This document shows positions 1 through 8,606 of a stretch of DNA of 34,153 bases, piece after piece. Below the pieces are notes generated by a model that was given only the letters and a program-made list of their open reading frames with translations, was not told where the DNA came from and did not search any database. Source of the DNA: Chryseobacterium gleum (GTDB lineage Bacteria; Bacteroidota; Bacteroidia; UBA10329); NCBI GenBank assembly GCA_945903645.1, contig CAMDOM010000038.1:1-34153 (forward strand), given 5' to 3'. The translations under genes were made by a program, and so were the position numbers. The stretch's first letter is position 1, and each line of letters starts with the position of its first letter.

Positions 1-189
1 TTTCTTTCGGAGATAAAGCAGAGTTCCTGTTTCAGCTTTTATCAAATGCGCCATTACTTCCGTTACCGACCACTCTTCAGGTGAAGGCTTTGTGGTTAGC
101 TGAGCTTCGGTTAGCTGATTCAATTGCTTTAGCAATTGCGTGCGTTCAGTTTCCATAGCATCAAAGGCGGAGAGTAGGCGTTCTTTCAT
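1..189 (-). CDS. DinB-like protein, N-terminal part (cut by window edge)
   Basis: An open frame starts at the ATG at 189 and runs off the left edge, giving 63 codons. The visible residues include a WSVTEVMAHLIKAE stretch. This matches the first metal-site helix of DinB/DUF664-type four-helix proteins, where a conserved W-s-x-x-E-x-x-x-H-L pattern carries a metal-binding His. Members are often thiol-dependent transferases or stress proteins, but the specific function cannot be read here. The ATG overlaps the TGA of the upstream TPR gene as ATGA, so the two are probably translationally coupled. The family call rests only on this N-terminal piece. Confidence 0.6.
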   Translation of the reverse strand, partial: MKERLLSAFDAMETERTQLLKQLNQLTEAQLTTKPSPEEWSVTEVMAHLIKAETGTLLYLRKK

Positions 190-1175
190 GGAATTGAGAT
201 GGAGTTTCGGGTAAATGGAGAAGTGATTTTGAGGCTATTCCAATAAAACCACTGGGTAAATCGTTCTAAAGCAGGCCCATTTTCAGAAGCAAAGGTTAGA
301 AATCCTTTTTTGTCCACTTCAGAAAACAATGTTGCTACATAAAGTGAAAGCATATTTTTCCGCTCCATTTCGCGGAGCATGATTGTAAATGCATCTTGAC
401 CAGAGTAATTTTTCGCAAAGCACTGTCGAATTATAATTTGCCGCGCCAAAAGCGCGGTATCGCTCTGATTTTCGCACACTTTGACCGACATGGCTACAGC
501 TTGCGAAAGTTGGTCGGCATCTGGCTGCCAATCCTTTGAGCACACTTCAAGCGCATTAGCTGCTACTTGCGAGGCCAAGCCACGTTTCATAATTGCATTG
601 CTGGATAAATTGAGAAAAACTTCGCCATACCACCACGCCCATAATGCATCACCTTTCACGTCCATAATTCGTGAGGCAAGAAAGTAGTTGTCAGCAAAAC
701 TCGGGTCGCGTTCCAAACCTAATTCGCACACCGAAAGCCCTTCTGCAATGCTATCTCGACTAATGTAATATCCCGCCAATTGAAAGTAAAGCAGTCCGGC
801 ATTCGGAAACTTTTCTATGCCGTAGCGATACGTATCCTCTTCTCTTTTTGGCTTATTGATGCTATCGTAGCAGGCGCCAAGCAGTACATAAAATTCGGGA
901 GTAACAGCTTTGTGATATTGCAACGGAAAGAGAAATTTCTCCGCTTTCACAGATTTTCTAGCAAGCATGTAAGCCCTGCCGATTTCGAATGGATAATCGA
1001 ATTCGGCAGGATTTAAGTTGCGCGCTTTTGCCAGCAGTTTAATGCCGTCAGAATACAGCCCTTTGTCTACCAAAGCGATGCCTTCGAGCCCTAATTGGTG
1101 GGCCTTATCTGCTTTTTGACCCACCGCCAAGACAGGAATCATAAGAAGAAACAATACCCAACAGTAATTTAGCAT
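186..1175 (-). CDS. Exported tetratricopeptide-repeat protein
   Basis: The 329-residue protein begins with a signal peptide (hydrophobic residues 5-18, then AVGQ as a likely cleavage site). A helical repeat region follows, rich in A, Y, L and G at TPR spacing, for example GLYSDGIKLLAKARNLNPAE and GLSVCELGLERDPSFADNY. TPR arrays mediate protein contacts, so this is probably a periplasmic or envelope scaffold with no catalytic role visible. The start is supported by a TATCTTTG promoter box ending six bases upstream, which implies a very short or absent leader. The stop overlaps the start of the DinB-like gene. The specific partner is unknown. Confidence 0.75.
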   Translation of the reverse strand: MLNYCWVLFLLMIPVLAVGQKADKAHQLGLEGIALVDKGLYSDGIKLLAKARNLNPAEFDYPFEIGRAYMLARKSVKAEKFLFPLQYHKAVTPEFYVLLGACYDSINKPKREEDTYRYGIEKFPNAGLLYFQLAGYYISRDSIAEGLSVCELGLERDPSFADNYFLASRIMDVKGDALWAWWYGEVFLNLSSNAIMKRGLASQVAANALEVCSKDWQPDADQLSQAVAMSVKVCENQSDTALLARQIIIRQCFAKNYSGQDAFTIMLREMERKNMLSLYVATLFSEVDKKGFLTFASENGPALERFTQWFYWNSLKITSPFTRNSISIP

Positions 1176-1180
1176 GGAAG

Positions 1181-1188
1181 CAAAGATA
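1181..1188 (-). promoter_or_regulatory. -7 box (TATCTTTG) of the TPR gene
   Basis: TATCTTTG on the minus strand matches the Bacteroidota -7 consensus TAnnTTTG fully. No TTG lies at the usual 19-base distance. The box is only six bases from the ATG at 1175, so transcription would begin at or next to the start codon. Confidence 0.4.
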
Positions 1189-1222
1189 ATGGGATGCTTA
1201 TGCCAAAGTATGGCCGGATAAC

Positions 1223-2503
1223 TTAGCGAACCTTGCTTGCTTTTTGCTTACCACCCCATTTTTTTTGTGTAGGACGATTGTTGCTTTTCGGTTGGCCTTG
1301 GCTTTGATGATTTTGCGAACGAGGAGGACGCTGTTTTTGCACCAATTCGTCCGAAGGTTCTGTTTGCTCCATTGGAAATGGATGTCCGGCAATTACTGGA
1401 ATATCTCTGCCAATTAATTTTTGGATATCTTTCAAGTAAGGCTTCTCGTCAAACATGCAAAACGAAATGGCGATACCGCTCGCACCCGCGCGGCCTGTTC
1501 GCCCAATGCGATGCACGTAGGTTTCGGCCACATTGGGCAAGTCGTAATTGAACACATGCGAAAGACTATCTACATCAATACCACGCGCGGCAATATCGGT
1601 AGCTACCAACACGCGAGTTTTGCCATCCTTAAAATTAGTGAGCGCTCGCTGACGTGCATTTTGAGCCTTATTGCCATGAATTGCTTCTGTAAGAATGCCA
1701 GCTTTGGTGAGTTCCTTAGCCACACGGTCGGCACCATGTTTAGTGCGCGAAAACACAAGTGCTGATGTAATGGATTTATCTTCCAAAAGCATTTGAAGCA
1801 GCTTGCGTTTGTTGTCCTTATCCACAAAATAAAGGGATTGAATAACCGTATCGGCTGTGCTCGAAACTGGAGTTACCTCAACTTTGGCTGGATTGTGAAG
1901 AATGGTATCGGCCAATTTGCTAATCACTGGAGGCATGGTTGCCGAGAAAAATAACGACTGCCGCTTGGCTGGAATTACCGATATGATGCGTTTCACATCA
2001 TGCACAAAACCCATATCCAACATACGGTCGGCCTCGTCAAGTACAAAAAATTCCAAATCCCGAAGGCTGATAAATTTTTGGTCCATCAAATCGAGCAAAC
2101 GACCTGGCGTGGCTACCAAAATATCAACGCCTCTGTTCAGCGTGTCGGTCTGTGCTTTTTGAGAAACACCACCAAATATCACAGTGCTGCGCAAAGTGGT
2201 GTTTCGGCCATAGGCAACTACACTTTCCTGTATTTGAATGGCCAACTCGCGCGTTGGAGTAATAATAAGGGCGCGAATTTTTCGTTTTCCGCCACCATCT
2301 ATTGTTTTTTGGGAAAGAATTTGGAGCATTGGTAGCGTGAACGCTGCTGTTTTTCCAGTACCCGTTTGTGCACATCCTAGCAAATCTCTTCCTTCCAAAA
2401 CTAGAGGAATAGCTTGCTGTTGGATTGGTGTAGGATGGGTATACCCTTCCTGTTTGAGCGCCTGCAAAAGCGGCTCGATTAGATTCAATTTTTCAAAAGT
2501 CAT
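1223..2503 (-). CDS. rhlE: DEAD-box ATP-dependent RNA helicase, RhlE type
   Basis: The protein is 426 residues from the ATG at 2503. It has the full DEAD-box motif series: Q motif ([13 protein letters not shown], 21-33), Walker A AQTGTGK (45-51), PTREL (83-87), TPGR (132-135), DEAD (156-159), SAT (187-189), then ARGID and HRIGRTGR in the second RecA domain. A basic, Gln/Asn/Lys-rich tail follows, as is usual for RhlE. It unwinds RNA duplexes in ribosome assembly and mRNA decay, often in the cold. The frame stays open 22 codons further upstream, but the chosen ATG places the Q motif at its normal distance and is preceded by the A-rich leader typical of the phylum. It is transcribed alone from the promoter at 2613-2642. 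Confidence 0.93.
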   Translation of the reverse strand: MTFEKLNLIEPLLQALKQEGYTHPTPIQQQAIPLVLEGRDLLGCAQTGTGKTAAFTLPMLQILSQKTIDGGGKRKIRALIITPTRELAIQIQESVVAYGRNTTLRSTVIFGGVSQKAQTDTLNRGVDILVATPGRLLDLMDQKFISLRDLEFFVLDEADRMLDMGFVHDVKRIISVIPAKRQSLFFSATMPPVISKLADTILHNPAKVEVTPVSSTADTVIQSLYFVDKDNKRKLLQMLLEDKSITSALVFSRTKHGADRVAKELTKAGILTEAIHGNKAQNARQRALTNFKDGKTRVLVATDIAARGIDVDSLSHVFNYDLPNVAETYVHRIGRTGRAGASGIAISFCMFDEKPYLKDIQKLIGRDIPVIAGHPFPMEQTEPSDELVQKQRPPRSQNHQSQGQPKSNNRPTQKKWGGKQKASKVR

Positions 2504-2522
2504 TGTATTGTTTTTAGGCGCA

Positions 2523-2550
2523 GACCCTGTGCTGCGTTGATGAAAGGGTC
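2523..2550 (-). promoter_or_regulatory. Hairpin in the rhlE leader
   Basis: Six-base inverted arms GACCCT (2545-2550) and AGGGTC (2523-2528 read on minus) enclose 16 bases within the roughly 100-nt 5' leader of rhlE. Long structured leaders are common on cold-induced helicase mRNAs. A regulatory role here is inference. Confidence 0.3.
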
Positions 2551-2612
2551 GCATGCCGTGAAAAGGCAATTAAGCGCTTCCTGTCATGCCGATGCAACTG
2601 CATCATTGGCTG

Positions 2613-2642
2613 CAAAGGTAGCTTCAATTAGGCTTTAAACAA
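2613..2642 (-). promoter_or_regulatory. Bacteroidota-type promoter of rhlE
   Basis: On the minus strand TTG (2640-2642) is followed by exactly 19 bases and TACCTTTG (2613-2620), a perfect match to TTG-N19-TAnnTTTG. The predicted start near 2606 gives a leader of about 100 nt before the ATG at 2503. Confidence 0.75.
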
Positions 2643-2737
2643 CAAACAGACTTCAGCGTGCCTGGCAATTTCCTATAACTAGAGCCACTATGAGTTATAT
2701 TTCTAACGCAATCTGATGATTTTTCTAGTATTGCGCT

Positions 2738-2745
2738 TAGGTTTG
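2738..2745 (+). promoter_or_regulatory. -7 box (TAGGTTTG) of the PhoD-like gene
   Basis: TAGGTTTG fully matches the TAnnTTTG consensus and lies 16 bases before the ATG at 2762. No clear -33 TTG is found at the usual distance, so the promoter is weak or assisted. Confidence 0.4.
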
Positions 2746-2761
2746 TACAATATCTATTTCC

Positions 2762-4537
2762 ATGAAACTCATCTTCACTTTATTGCTAGCCAGTTGCTGG
2801 TTTCCGCTATTGGCTCAAACTATCTCTTCGGGCCCAGTAGTGGGCGGAGTAACCTCCAATTCGGCTCGTATTTATATCCGAACAAATGTTGCCACTCCGT
2901 TTGATATTGAGTTAGATACCTTGGCCAATTTTGGTACTTCTTTCGTGGTTTCCGACAGCACAAGAGTAAGTCGGTTTCGCACTGTAATTACCAATGTGGA
3001 AGGTTTGGAGCCTTTCAAGACCTATTACTACCGCTATCTTATCAACGGCCAAGCGCAGGATTCGGTCTATTCATTTGTCTCATTTCCTGAGGAAGGTGCA
3101 TTGGGGCACTATAAAATTGTAGTGGGTTCGTGCAACTATTTCACCAATTTCCCATTGTTTGGTCACATAAAGGATTTCAATGCGATGCTGTTTTTGCATT
3201 TGGGCGATTGGCGTTATGCACCAAGCACCTATGGTTGGGATTACAATTTATTCCCAAATAAAATTGCCGATGCATTTCAATTTCGGTACGATGACCTTAA
3301 CATGAGTCGCTATGTGCTTCCTCACACTGCCATAGATTTTGTGGAAGATGATGCGTATTGCCACAATGGCAACCAAGGAGCTACGTATCCTAGAACTGAA
3401 ATTGTTGAGCTTGGGCCCGATTCTTTTTTCTACGATTTGCAAACCATCTCCTTTAATCCAGAAGTAATACCAGGAGCCATAAATGGATATTTCGACCATT
3501 TTCCGGGCTATGAAGCGGTCGACACCACGGTTGGGTTTTATCATTCCTTCAAGCTTGGGAATGTGGAATACTTCATGCTGGATTTGCGCAATGCCGCGAG
3601 TCCTCAAAATGAGCCGTACATCTATCATCCCGAAACCAATACGTATACATTCGAACCTGGCCCCGACCATTCCCTAATGTCGGCCCCGCAGCGAGAATGG
3701 TTGCTACAAGGATTGCAAAATTCTACTGCCGACTGGAAAGTAATTGGCAGCAGTGTGATGTTTAATAAACGGTTTAAACAGTTTAGGGAAGTAGCTACCC
3801 AACTTCAGGTGCTTAACCCAAGTTTTGTGGACTATGCGTCTAGTTTGTCCTATTTCTGGAATGCGTATCCAGCAGATCAAGAAACATTGCTCAACTTTAT
3901 TAAAGACAACAATATCAAGGATGTCATAGTCATTTCAGGCGATAGCCACAGTTCTATGGTAGACGATGGTACCAATGCAGGTTTACCAGAATTGAGCGCT
4001 AGTGGATTGACCTCTGAAGATGAAGGCTACCTCAATCATTCACTCGATTCAGTTATGGATTTGCTCGGCTATTCGTATGGCACAATCGATTCGCTTTGGA
4101 ACGGTGGAGGCAACGGTGTGAACAATGGCAACTTTTCGGATAGCTACGGCACTATGGAGTTTTTTGGGAAAGACTCGGTTATGCTTTGCGCCATGGACGA
4201 ATTGGGGCAAACAATGGGATGTGTTCGAATATATCACTCAAGCAATCCGTTGGGCTTGAGCAATGCAGGCTTCGTTAATCGGGAGCGCCTCTATTTGGTA
4301 TATCCCAATCCTGCTAAAGACGAAATTAAAGTGGAGTTTAGAAACGGACATCTACCCTCGCAAGATGCGCTGCTTCAACTGCATTCTATTGATGGAAAAA
4401 CCATACAAACTTGGAAGGGAAATATGATTCAAAATAGAATGGTGTTTAGCCTGAAATCGTTGGGCGCGGGAACGTATACGCTAACCTACATTGACGCCCA
4501 ACAAATGGATACAAGGACAATTGTGGTAAGTCCATAA
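2762..4537 (+). CDS. PhoD-like alkaline phosphatase/phosphodiesterase with T9SS sorting domain
   Basis: The 591-residue secreted protein has a signal peptide (MKLIFTLLLASCWFPLLAQ). A fibronectin-like N-terminal domain (about 20-108) includes GLEPFKTYYYRY, as in PhoD proteins. The calcineurin-like phosphatase domain (about 115-495) has HLGDWRY (146-152), VEDDAY (194-199) and ISGDSHSS (390-397) as metal-binding motifs. The C-terminus from about 510 begins with LVYPNPAKDE and ends in a beta-rich tail, a type A type-IX secretion sorting domain, so the enzyme is probably surface-anchored or released. PhoD enzymes cleave phosphate mono- or diesters and are metal-dependent. No Pho-box-like sequence was recognised upstream. 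The N-terminal domain plus tail is a normal architecture for the phylum. Confidence 0.85.
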   Translation: MKLIFTLLLASCWFPLLAQTISSGPVVGGVTSNSARIYIRTNVATPFDIELDTLANFGTSFVVSDSTRVSRFRTVITNVEGLEPFKTYYYRYLINGQAQDSVYSFVSFPEEGALGHYKIVVGSCNYFTNFPLFGHIKDFNAMLFLHLGDWRYAPSTYGWDYNLFPNKIADAFQFRYDDLNMSRYVLPHTAIDFVEDDAYCHNGNQGATYPRTEIVELGPDSFFYDLQTISFNPEVIPGAINGYFDHFPGYEAVDTTVGFYHSFKLGNVEYFMLDLRNAASPQNEPYIYHPETNTYTFEPGPDHSLMSAPQREWLLQGLQNSTADWKVIGSSVMFNKRFKQFREVATQLQVLNPSFVDYASSLSYFWNAYPADQETLLNFIKDNNIKDVIVISGDSHSSMVDDGTNAGLPELSASGLTSEDEGYLNHSLDSVMDLLGYSYGTIDSLWNGGGNGVNNGNFSDSYGTMEFFGKDSVMLCAMDELGQTMGCVRIYHSSNPLGLSNAGFVNRERLYLVYPNPAKDEIKVEFRNGHLPSQDALLQLHSIDGKTIQTWKGNMIQNRMVFSLKSLGAGTYTLTYIDAQQMDTRTIVVSP

Positions 4538-4638
4538 ATGCGAACTACTCCCTGACCAAAGTCACTTTGTTTCCTAGTTGAAATCATCTTTCTGTTAGAG
4601 AAACCGCTCTTCTTTTGCCGAACATAAAAACCCAAACC

Positions 4639-4869
4639 ATGGAAAAACACGATTTGCACCACGAGTTCCCAGAATTGAGCGAGAAGATTCATGCATTAAA
4701 AATATCAGACAACCACTTCAAGAAACTGTTTACAGAGTACCACGATATCAATAATGAAGTGCACAGCATTGAAACTGGCGCTGTGGTTACCGCTGACGAA
4801 ACATTGGATTTGTTGCGCACTAAGCGGGTGTATTTGAAAGACGAACTTTATAAATTTCTAACTCAGTAA
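4639..4869 (+). CDS. YdcH-family (DUF465) small protein
   Basis: This 76-residue charged, helical protein has the DUF465 pattern: HEFPEL near the N-terminus, a central DNHFKKLFTEYHDIN helix, and a final LRTKRVYLKDELYKFL helix. Together these form a short antiparallel coiled coil. The role of the family is not established. An upstream in-frame ATG at 4615 exists, but the chosen start puts the conserved HEFPEL motif at its usual place and follows an A-rich leader. A near-consensus -7 box (TTCTTTTG, 4610-4617) precedes it, and a strong terminator follows at 4888. Confidence 0.85.
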   Translation: MEKHDLHHEFPELSEKIHALKISDNHFKKLFTEYHDINNEVHSIETGAVVTADETLDLLRTKRVYLKDELYKFLTQ

Positions 4870-4887
4870 TCGAACTGCCTTTCGCAG

Positions 4888-4927
4888 AAACTCCTTGGTC
4901 TTGCGTAAAGGCTAAGGAGTTTTTTTT
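4888..4927 (+). terminator. Rho-independent terminator after the YdcH-like gene
   Basis: A perfect nine-base stem (AAACTCCTT at 4888-4896 pairing with AAGGAGTTT at 4914-4922) with a 17-base loop is followed by a T run to 4927. It lies 18 bases after the stop codon. Confidence 0.85.
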
Positions 4928-5062
4928 ATGCAATGATGTGATGAAAATCGCGGCAAACAACTTAACAAGTTGGTCGGTTTGTTTGGTTAAAAAGAACCAT
5001 TCCAATGTTTCACCCATTGGGCAAAAAGCCGCACCTTCGCCCATCGAATAACTGGAATAACC

Positions 5063-6418
5063 ATGTGGTATAACAACATTTTAGAAACCATTGGCAACAC
5101 GCCTTTGGTACGATTGAATAAGGTAACCAAGAGTGTGCCTTGCACCGTGCTTGCCAAGGTGGAAACCTTCAATCCGGGTCATTCCATTAAAGATCGCATG
5201 GCGGTGAAAATGATTGAAGATGCTGAGAAAGATGGACGACTCAAGCCAGGTGGAACTATAATAGAAGGCACTTCGGGCAACACGGGAATGGGTCTTGCCC
5301 TTGCCGCCATTGTAAAAGGTTACCGCCTCATTTGCACCATGCCCGATAAGCAAAGCAAAGAGAAAATGGACATTCTTCGCGCCATGGGTGCCGAAGTGGT
5401 GGTTACTCCAACCAATGTTTCGGCCGATGACCCACGTTCTTATTATTCTGTAGCGCGCAGATTGAATAAGGAGATTCCAAACTCGTTTTATCCCAATCAG
5501 TATGATAATCTGAGCAACGTTACTGCGCACTATGAGCAAACTGGTCCTGAGATTTGGAAACAAACCGAAGGCAAAATCACACATTTGATTGTAGGTGTTG
5601 GTACTGGAGGAACCATAAGTGGAACGGCCAGATACTTGAAAGAGCAAAATCCTAATATTAAAATTTGGGGTGTTGATACCTATGGGTCAACGCTGAAAGC
5701 CTACCACGAAACGGGGAAAATAGCCGAAGAGGAAATCTACTCGTATCTCACCGAAGGCATTGGTGAGGATATAATTCCAAAATGTATTGACTTCGGAGTA
5801 ATTGACCATTTTGAGAAAGTGACCGACCGCGAAGGCATGCTTATGACCCGCGAGTTGGCCAAAAAAGAGGGTATTTTGGTTGGAAATAGTGCTGGTTGCG
5901 CAGTGCAAGGTCTTATTCAAATGAAAGACCAACTGAAACCTACCGATTTGGTGGTAGTTATTTTCCACGACCACGGTACGCGCTATGTGGGTAAAATTTT
6001 TAACGATGACTGGATGCGTGATCGTGGATTTTTGGATAAGGGAGCAGTTCGCGTTCGTGAGGTTCAAGGCGCGAGTAAAACGTTGTTTAAAGTGGATATA
6101 AACGATACAGTAAATGATGTGGTGCGCATCATTACAGATAATGACGTGTCGCAACTTCCCGTTTTTGATGGTGATGAACCCGTTGGTTCTATTACCGAGG
6201 GCAAATTGTTCAGCGAGCTTTTTACCAATCCTGAAATAAAAAACAGCCCTGTGCGCGCAATAATGCAAGAGTCTTTTCCTGTGGTAGATGGCACCTTGCC
6301 CATTTCAGAAATCACATCGCGGTTCGATAAGAAAACGTCTGCGGTACTTTACAAAGACACTTCGGGCAACTACCGCATCCTAACCAAACATGACATCATA
6401 AAAGCTTTGGCGGATTAG
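5063..6418 (+). CDS. Cystathionine beta-synthase-type PLP enzyme with CBS domain pair
   Basis: The 451-residue cytoplasmic enzyme is of the cysteine synthase/CBS fold II family. The PLP lysine is K43 in HSIKDR, the substrate loop is GTSGNTG (69-75), and the phosphate-binding loop is GTGGTISG (180-187). A C-terminal regulatory pair of CBS modules (about 330-450) contains DVSQLPVFDGDEPVGSI. The length and the CBS pair fit cystathionine beta-synthase (serine plus homocysteine to cystathionine) better than the shorter O-acetylserine sulfhydrylases of about 310 residues. The acceptor (homocysteine or sulfide) cannot be decided from sequence. It has no haem domain. It stands alone after a terminator, with no partner transsulfuration gene nearby. 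Confidence 0.88.
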   Translation: MWYNNILETIGNTPLVRLNKVTKSVPCTVLAKVETFNPGHSIKDRMAVKMIEDAEKDGRLKPGGTIIEGTSGNTGMGLALAAIVKGYRLICTMPDKQSKEKMDILRAMGAEVVVTPTNVSADDPRSYYSVARRLNKEIPNSFYPNQYDNLSNVTAHYEQTGPEIWKQTEGKITHLIVGVGTGGTISGTARYLKEQNPNIKIWGVDTYGSTLKAYHETGKIAEEEIYSYLTEGIGEDIIPKCIDFGVIDHFEKVTDREGMLMTRELAKKEGILVGNSAGCAVQGLIQMKDQLKPTDLVVVIFHDHGTRYVGKIFNDDWMRDRGFLDKGAVRVREVQGASKTLFKVDINDTVNDVVRIITDNDVSQLPVFDGDEPVGSITEGKLFSELFTNPEIKNSPVRAIMQESFPVVDGTLPISEITSRFDKKTSAVLYKDTSGNYRILTKHDIIKALAD

Positions 6419-6509
6419 AGAATCAATTGAACTAAATCCTAAAGATTTTACAAACGCGTGTTTTACGGTATGGCTTTATACATTTACTATCTGAATAAAA
6501 CCTCTCATT

Positions 6510-7022
6510 ATGAATAATTTACTTGTTTTATTTGCAGCCGCTATCATTCCTACCATCACAGGTTTCATATGGTACAACCCCAAAGTTTTCGGCAATGCTT
6601 GGATGAAGGCAGCTGGTCTGACCGAAGATTTTATGAAAGGATCCAGCATGGCGGTCATCTTCGGTGTTAGTCTTTTTCTTAGTTTCCTCATGGCCTTTTC
6701 CATGGCGCCAATGGTCATTCACCAGTTTGGTGTAATGGGCATGTTGGAAGGTGCCATGCGCCCAGAAAGTCCTACCATGGCGGAAGCCACAGCTTTATTC
6801 AATAGCTTGATGGAGACTTACGGGTCAAATCACCGCCATTTTGGACATGGTGCTTTGCATGGTGCAATGACTGCCCTTATGTTCGTTTTGCCAATCATGG
6901 GCACCAATGCTTTGTTTGAGCGCAAAGGGTTCAAATATATCGCCATCAACGCGGGTTATTGGATCCTCACCTTGGCCATTATGGGCGGCATCGTATGTCA
7001 GTTTTTCAAATTCCCGATGTAA
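6510..7022 (+). CDS. DUF1761-family membrane protein
   Basis: The 170-residue protein has four predicted membrane helices (about 4-20, 48-70, 112-130 and 145-165). It carries the DUF1761 pattern near its start, GFIWYNPKVFGNAWMKAAGL, and a final helix with GGIVCQFFK. The function of the family is unknown. The middle loop is rich in Met and His (HRHFGHGALHGAMTALM), which might bind metal, but this is speculation. It is monocistronic, ending just before a bidirectional terminator. Confidence 0.8.
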   Translation: MNNLLVLFAAAIIPTITGFIWYNPKVFGNAWMKAAGLTEDFMKGSSMAVIFGVSLFLSFLMAFSMAPMVIHQFGVMGMLEGAMRPESPTMAEATALFNSLMETYGSNHRHFGHGALHGAMTALMFVLPIMGTNALFERKGFKYIAINAGYWILTLAIMGGIVCQFFKFPM

Positions 7023-7041
7023 TCCACATTGAACCGAGCGT

Positions 7042-7081
7042 AAAAAAAGGGCTGTCTCATTCGCTGAGGCAGCCCTTTTTT
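7042..7081. terminator. Bidirectional terminator between convergent genes
   Basis: A 17-bp stem with one T-G wobble (A43-A59 pairing with T65-T81, offsets from 7000) and a five-base loop is flanked by A and T runs, so it works on both strands. It separates the DUF1761 gene (+) from the alkaline phosphatase gene (-). Confidence 0.9.
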
Positions 7082-7097
7082 GTTGCAATGAAAGGAT

Positions 7098-8519
7098 TTA
7101 CTTGATGAAGAAATACTCTTGTGGCATTTCTGCGGCTTGTAACATCATAATGTGCAAATCGGTGTTGATGGTGAATGGCTTAAGCAGTTCGCTTCCTGGG
7201 CCAAAAGCTGCTAGTTCCACATAATCAGAAGAGTGATTGGTGTCGGCAAAATGCACCGAAGTATGTGGCCGTTGCATCATGGCTAATTCCGCAAAGGGAA
7301 GTTTGTACGAATCGCTAAGTTCTGCATCTGTAAGTACGCTAATCTTGCCCATAAGCGATGTAGCTTGTTCATTGGTTAACGTGTAAAGCTGTGTAGCATT
7401 TATAATTTCAATCAATTGCGATGCTGAAGTGGATTGCTTCAGTTGGTCGAACACCGCTTTGTTGCTACCAGTAAATTTCGCCAAGCGGTCGAAGTTGTCA
7501 TTGGCTGCTGCTCCGTAGAATAAACCTGGGTTGGCATTGCCATGGTCGGTGGTGATAATAACGAGAGTTTCTCCGTCTTGGTCAGCAAAGTCAATAGCTA
7601 CTTTTACCGCATCGTCAAAAGCTATTTGGTCGAAAATAAGTCCAGCCACATCGTTGCCATGCGCTGCCCAATCCACTTTTCCGCCCTCCACTTGCATCAC
7701 AAATCCATTCGGATTTTTCTTCATTCTTTCGATAGCAACCGCTGTCATTTCTGCTAAAGTTGGAATGTTGGTCTTATGAACTGCGCTGTTCAAATGGTCT
7801 ACCGTATACGGCAAGGCATCTTCATGAAAAATGCCCAATAAGGGTTTATTGGTTGATGCGCTGGCCATTTCCGATTTGGTTCGCGCCACCGCATACCCCG
7901 CATCGGTAAATTCCTGAAATAAGTTGCGCTTATCCTCACGGCCATCAGCAGTAAAATGTTCTGTGCCACCACCAAGCATCACATCAAATTTCAAAGGCAG
8001 ATATTGAACAGCAATTTCGGGTTGGCCTTTGCGGCTGTTATTGTTAATGCAGAAACTTGCGGGTGTGGCGTGGGTTATTGGCACTGTGGTGATGCAACCT
8101 ACAGCCTTTCCAACTTTTTGAAATTTCTGAAGAATGGGCACAGGTCGCTCTCCATTCGGTCCAACATTGAGCGAACCATTGTTGATGCGCATGCCACCAC
8201 CCCAAGCCGAACCTCCAGCGGCCGAATCGGTTACAATCGAGCTAGCCGATGAGGTATCCATCATAGAGCGCACAAGGCGATTATCGCGATACAATTGAAT
8301 CCAATGGCTGTGCCTACCATCTCTACGCAACAACATTTCATCGGCCATGGTCAAGGTGCCTTGGCTCATACCATCGCTCACCAAAAAAATGATGTTTTTG
8401 GCGCGTTTCCCTTTCAAAACGGGGCTTGCAGCGCTTGTTTTTATGCTAGATAATGGACCAAGCATGGTCGCTCCTGCCGTGGCAAACAATCCATTTCGTA
8501 GCAAATTTCTTCTGTTCAT
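7098..8519 (-). CDS. Alkaline phosphatase, PhoA family, probably Tat-exported
   Basis: The protein is 473 residues from the ATG at 8519. MNRRNLLRNGLFATAGATML is a twin-arginine-type signal. Catalytic motifs of the PhoA family are present: the metal ligand in VSDGMS (47-52), the nucleophile Ser99 in VTDSAAGGSA (96-105), THATPASF (149-156), EGGKVDWAAHGND (278-290), TTDHGN (323-328) and a late NHSSDYVEL. It hydrolyses phosphate monoesters in the periplasm with Zn/Mg. Tat export would allow folding with metals in the cytoplasm. An in-frame ATG three codons upstream was rejected because the RR motif sits best after MN. It is the second alkaline phosphatase in the window, but unlike the PhoD-like one it has no T9SS tail. 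Confidence 0.9.
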   Translation of the reverse strand: MNRRNLLRNGLFATAGATMLGPLSSIKTSAASPVLKGKRAKNIIFLVSDGMSQGTLTMADEMLLRRDGRHSHWIQLYRDNRLVRSMMDTSSASSIVTDSAAGGSAWGGGMRINNGSLNVGPNGERPVPILQKFQKVGKAVGCITTVPITHATPASFCINNNSRKGQPEIAVQYLPLKFDVMLGGGTEHFTADGREDKRNLFQEFTDAGYAVARTKSEMASASTNKPLLGIFHEDALPYTVDHLNSAVHKTNIPTLAEMTAVAIERMKKNPNGFVMQVEGGKVDWAAHGNDVAGLIFDQIAFDDAVKVAIDFADQDGETLVIITTDHGNANPGLFYGAAANDNFDRLAKFTGSNKAVFDQLKQSTSASQLIEIINATQLYTLTNEQATSLMGKISVLTDAELSDSYKLPFAELAMMQRPHTSVHFADTNHSSDYVELAAFGPGSELLKPFTINTDLHIMMLQAAEMPQEYFFIK

Positions 8520-8606
8520 AAGGAGCAATTTGAAGCCCGAAAGTTAACTGCTATGCCCCGCAGGTCGTATGTTATGGTTGTGTAAACCGTTCGATACATT
8601 CGCAGC

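Noticed and set aside
4615-4638. Upstream start for the YdcH-like gene
   Set aside because: The extra eight residues are unrelated to the family and overlap the likely promoter -7 box.
5081-6268. Two minus-strand open frames of 188 and 193 codons
   Set aside because: Both lie inside the cystathionine beta-synthase gene on the opposite strand and show no protein features.
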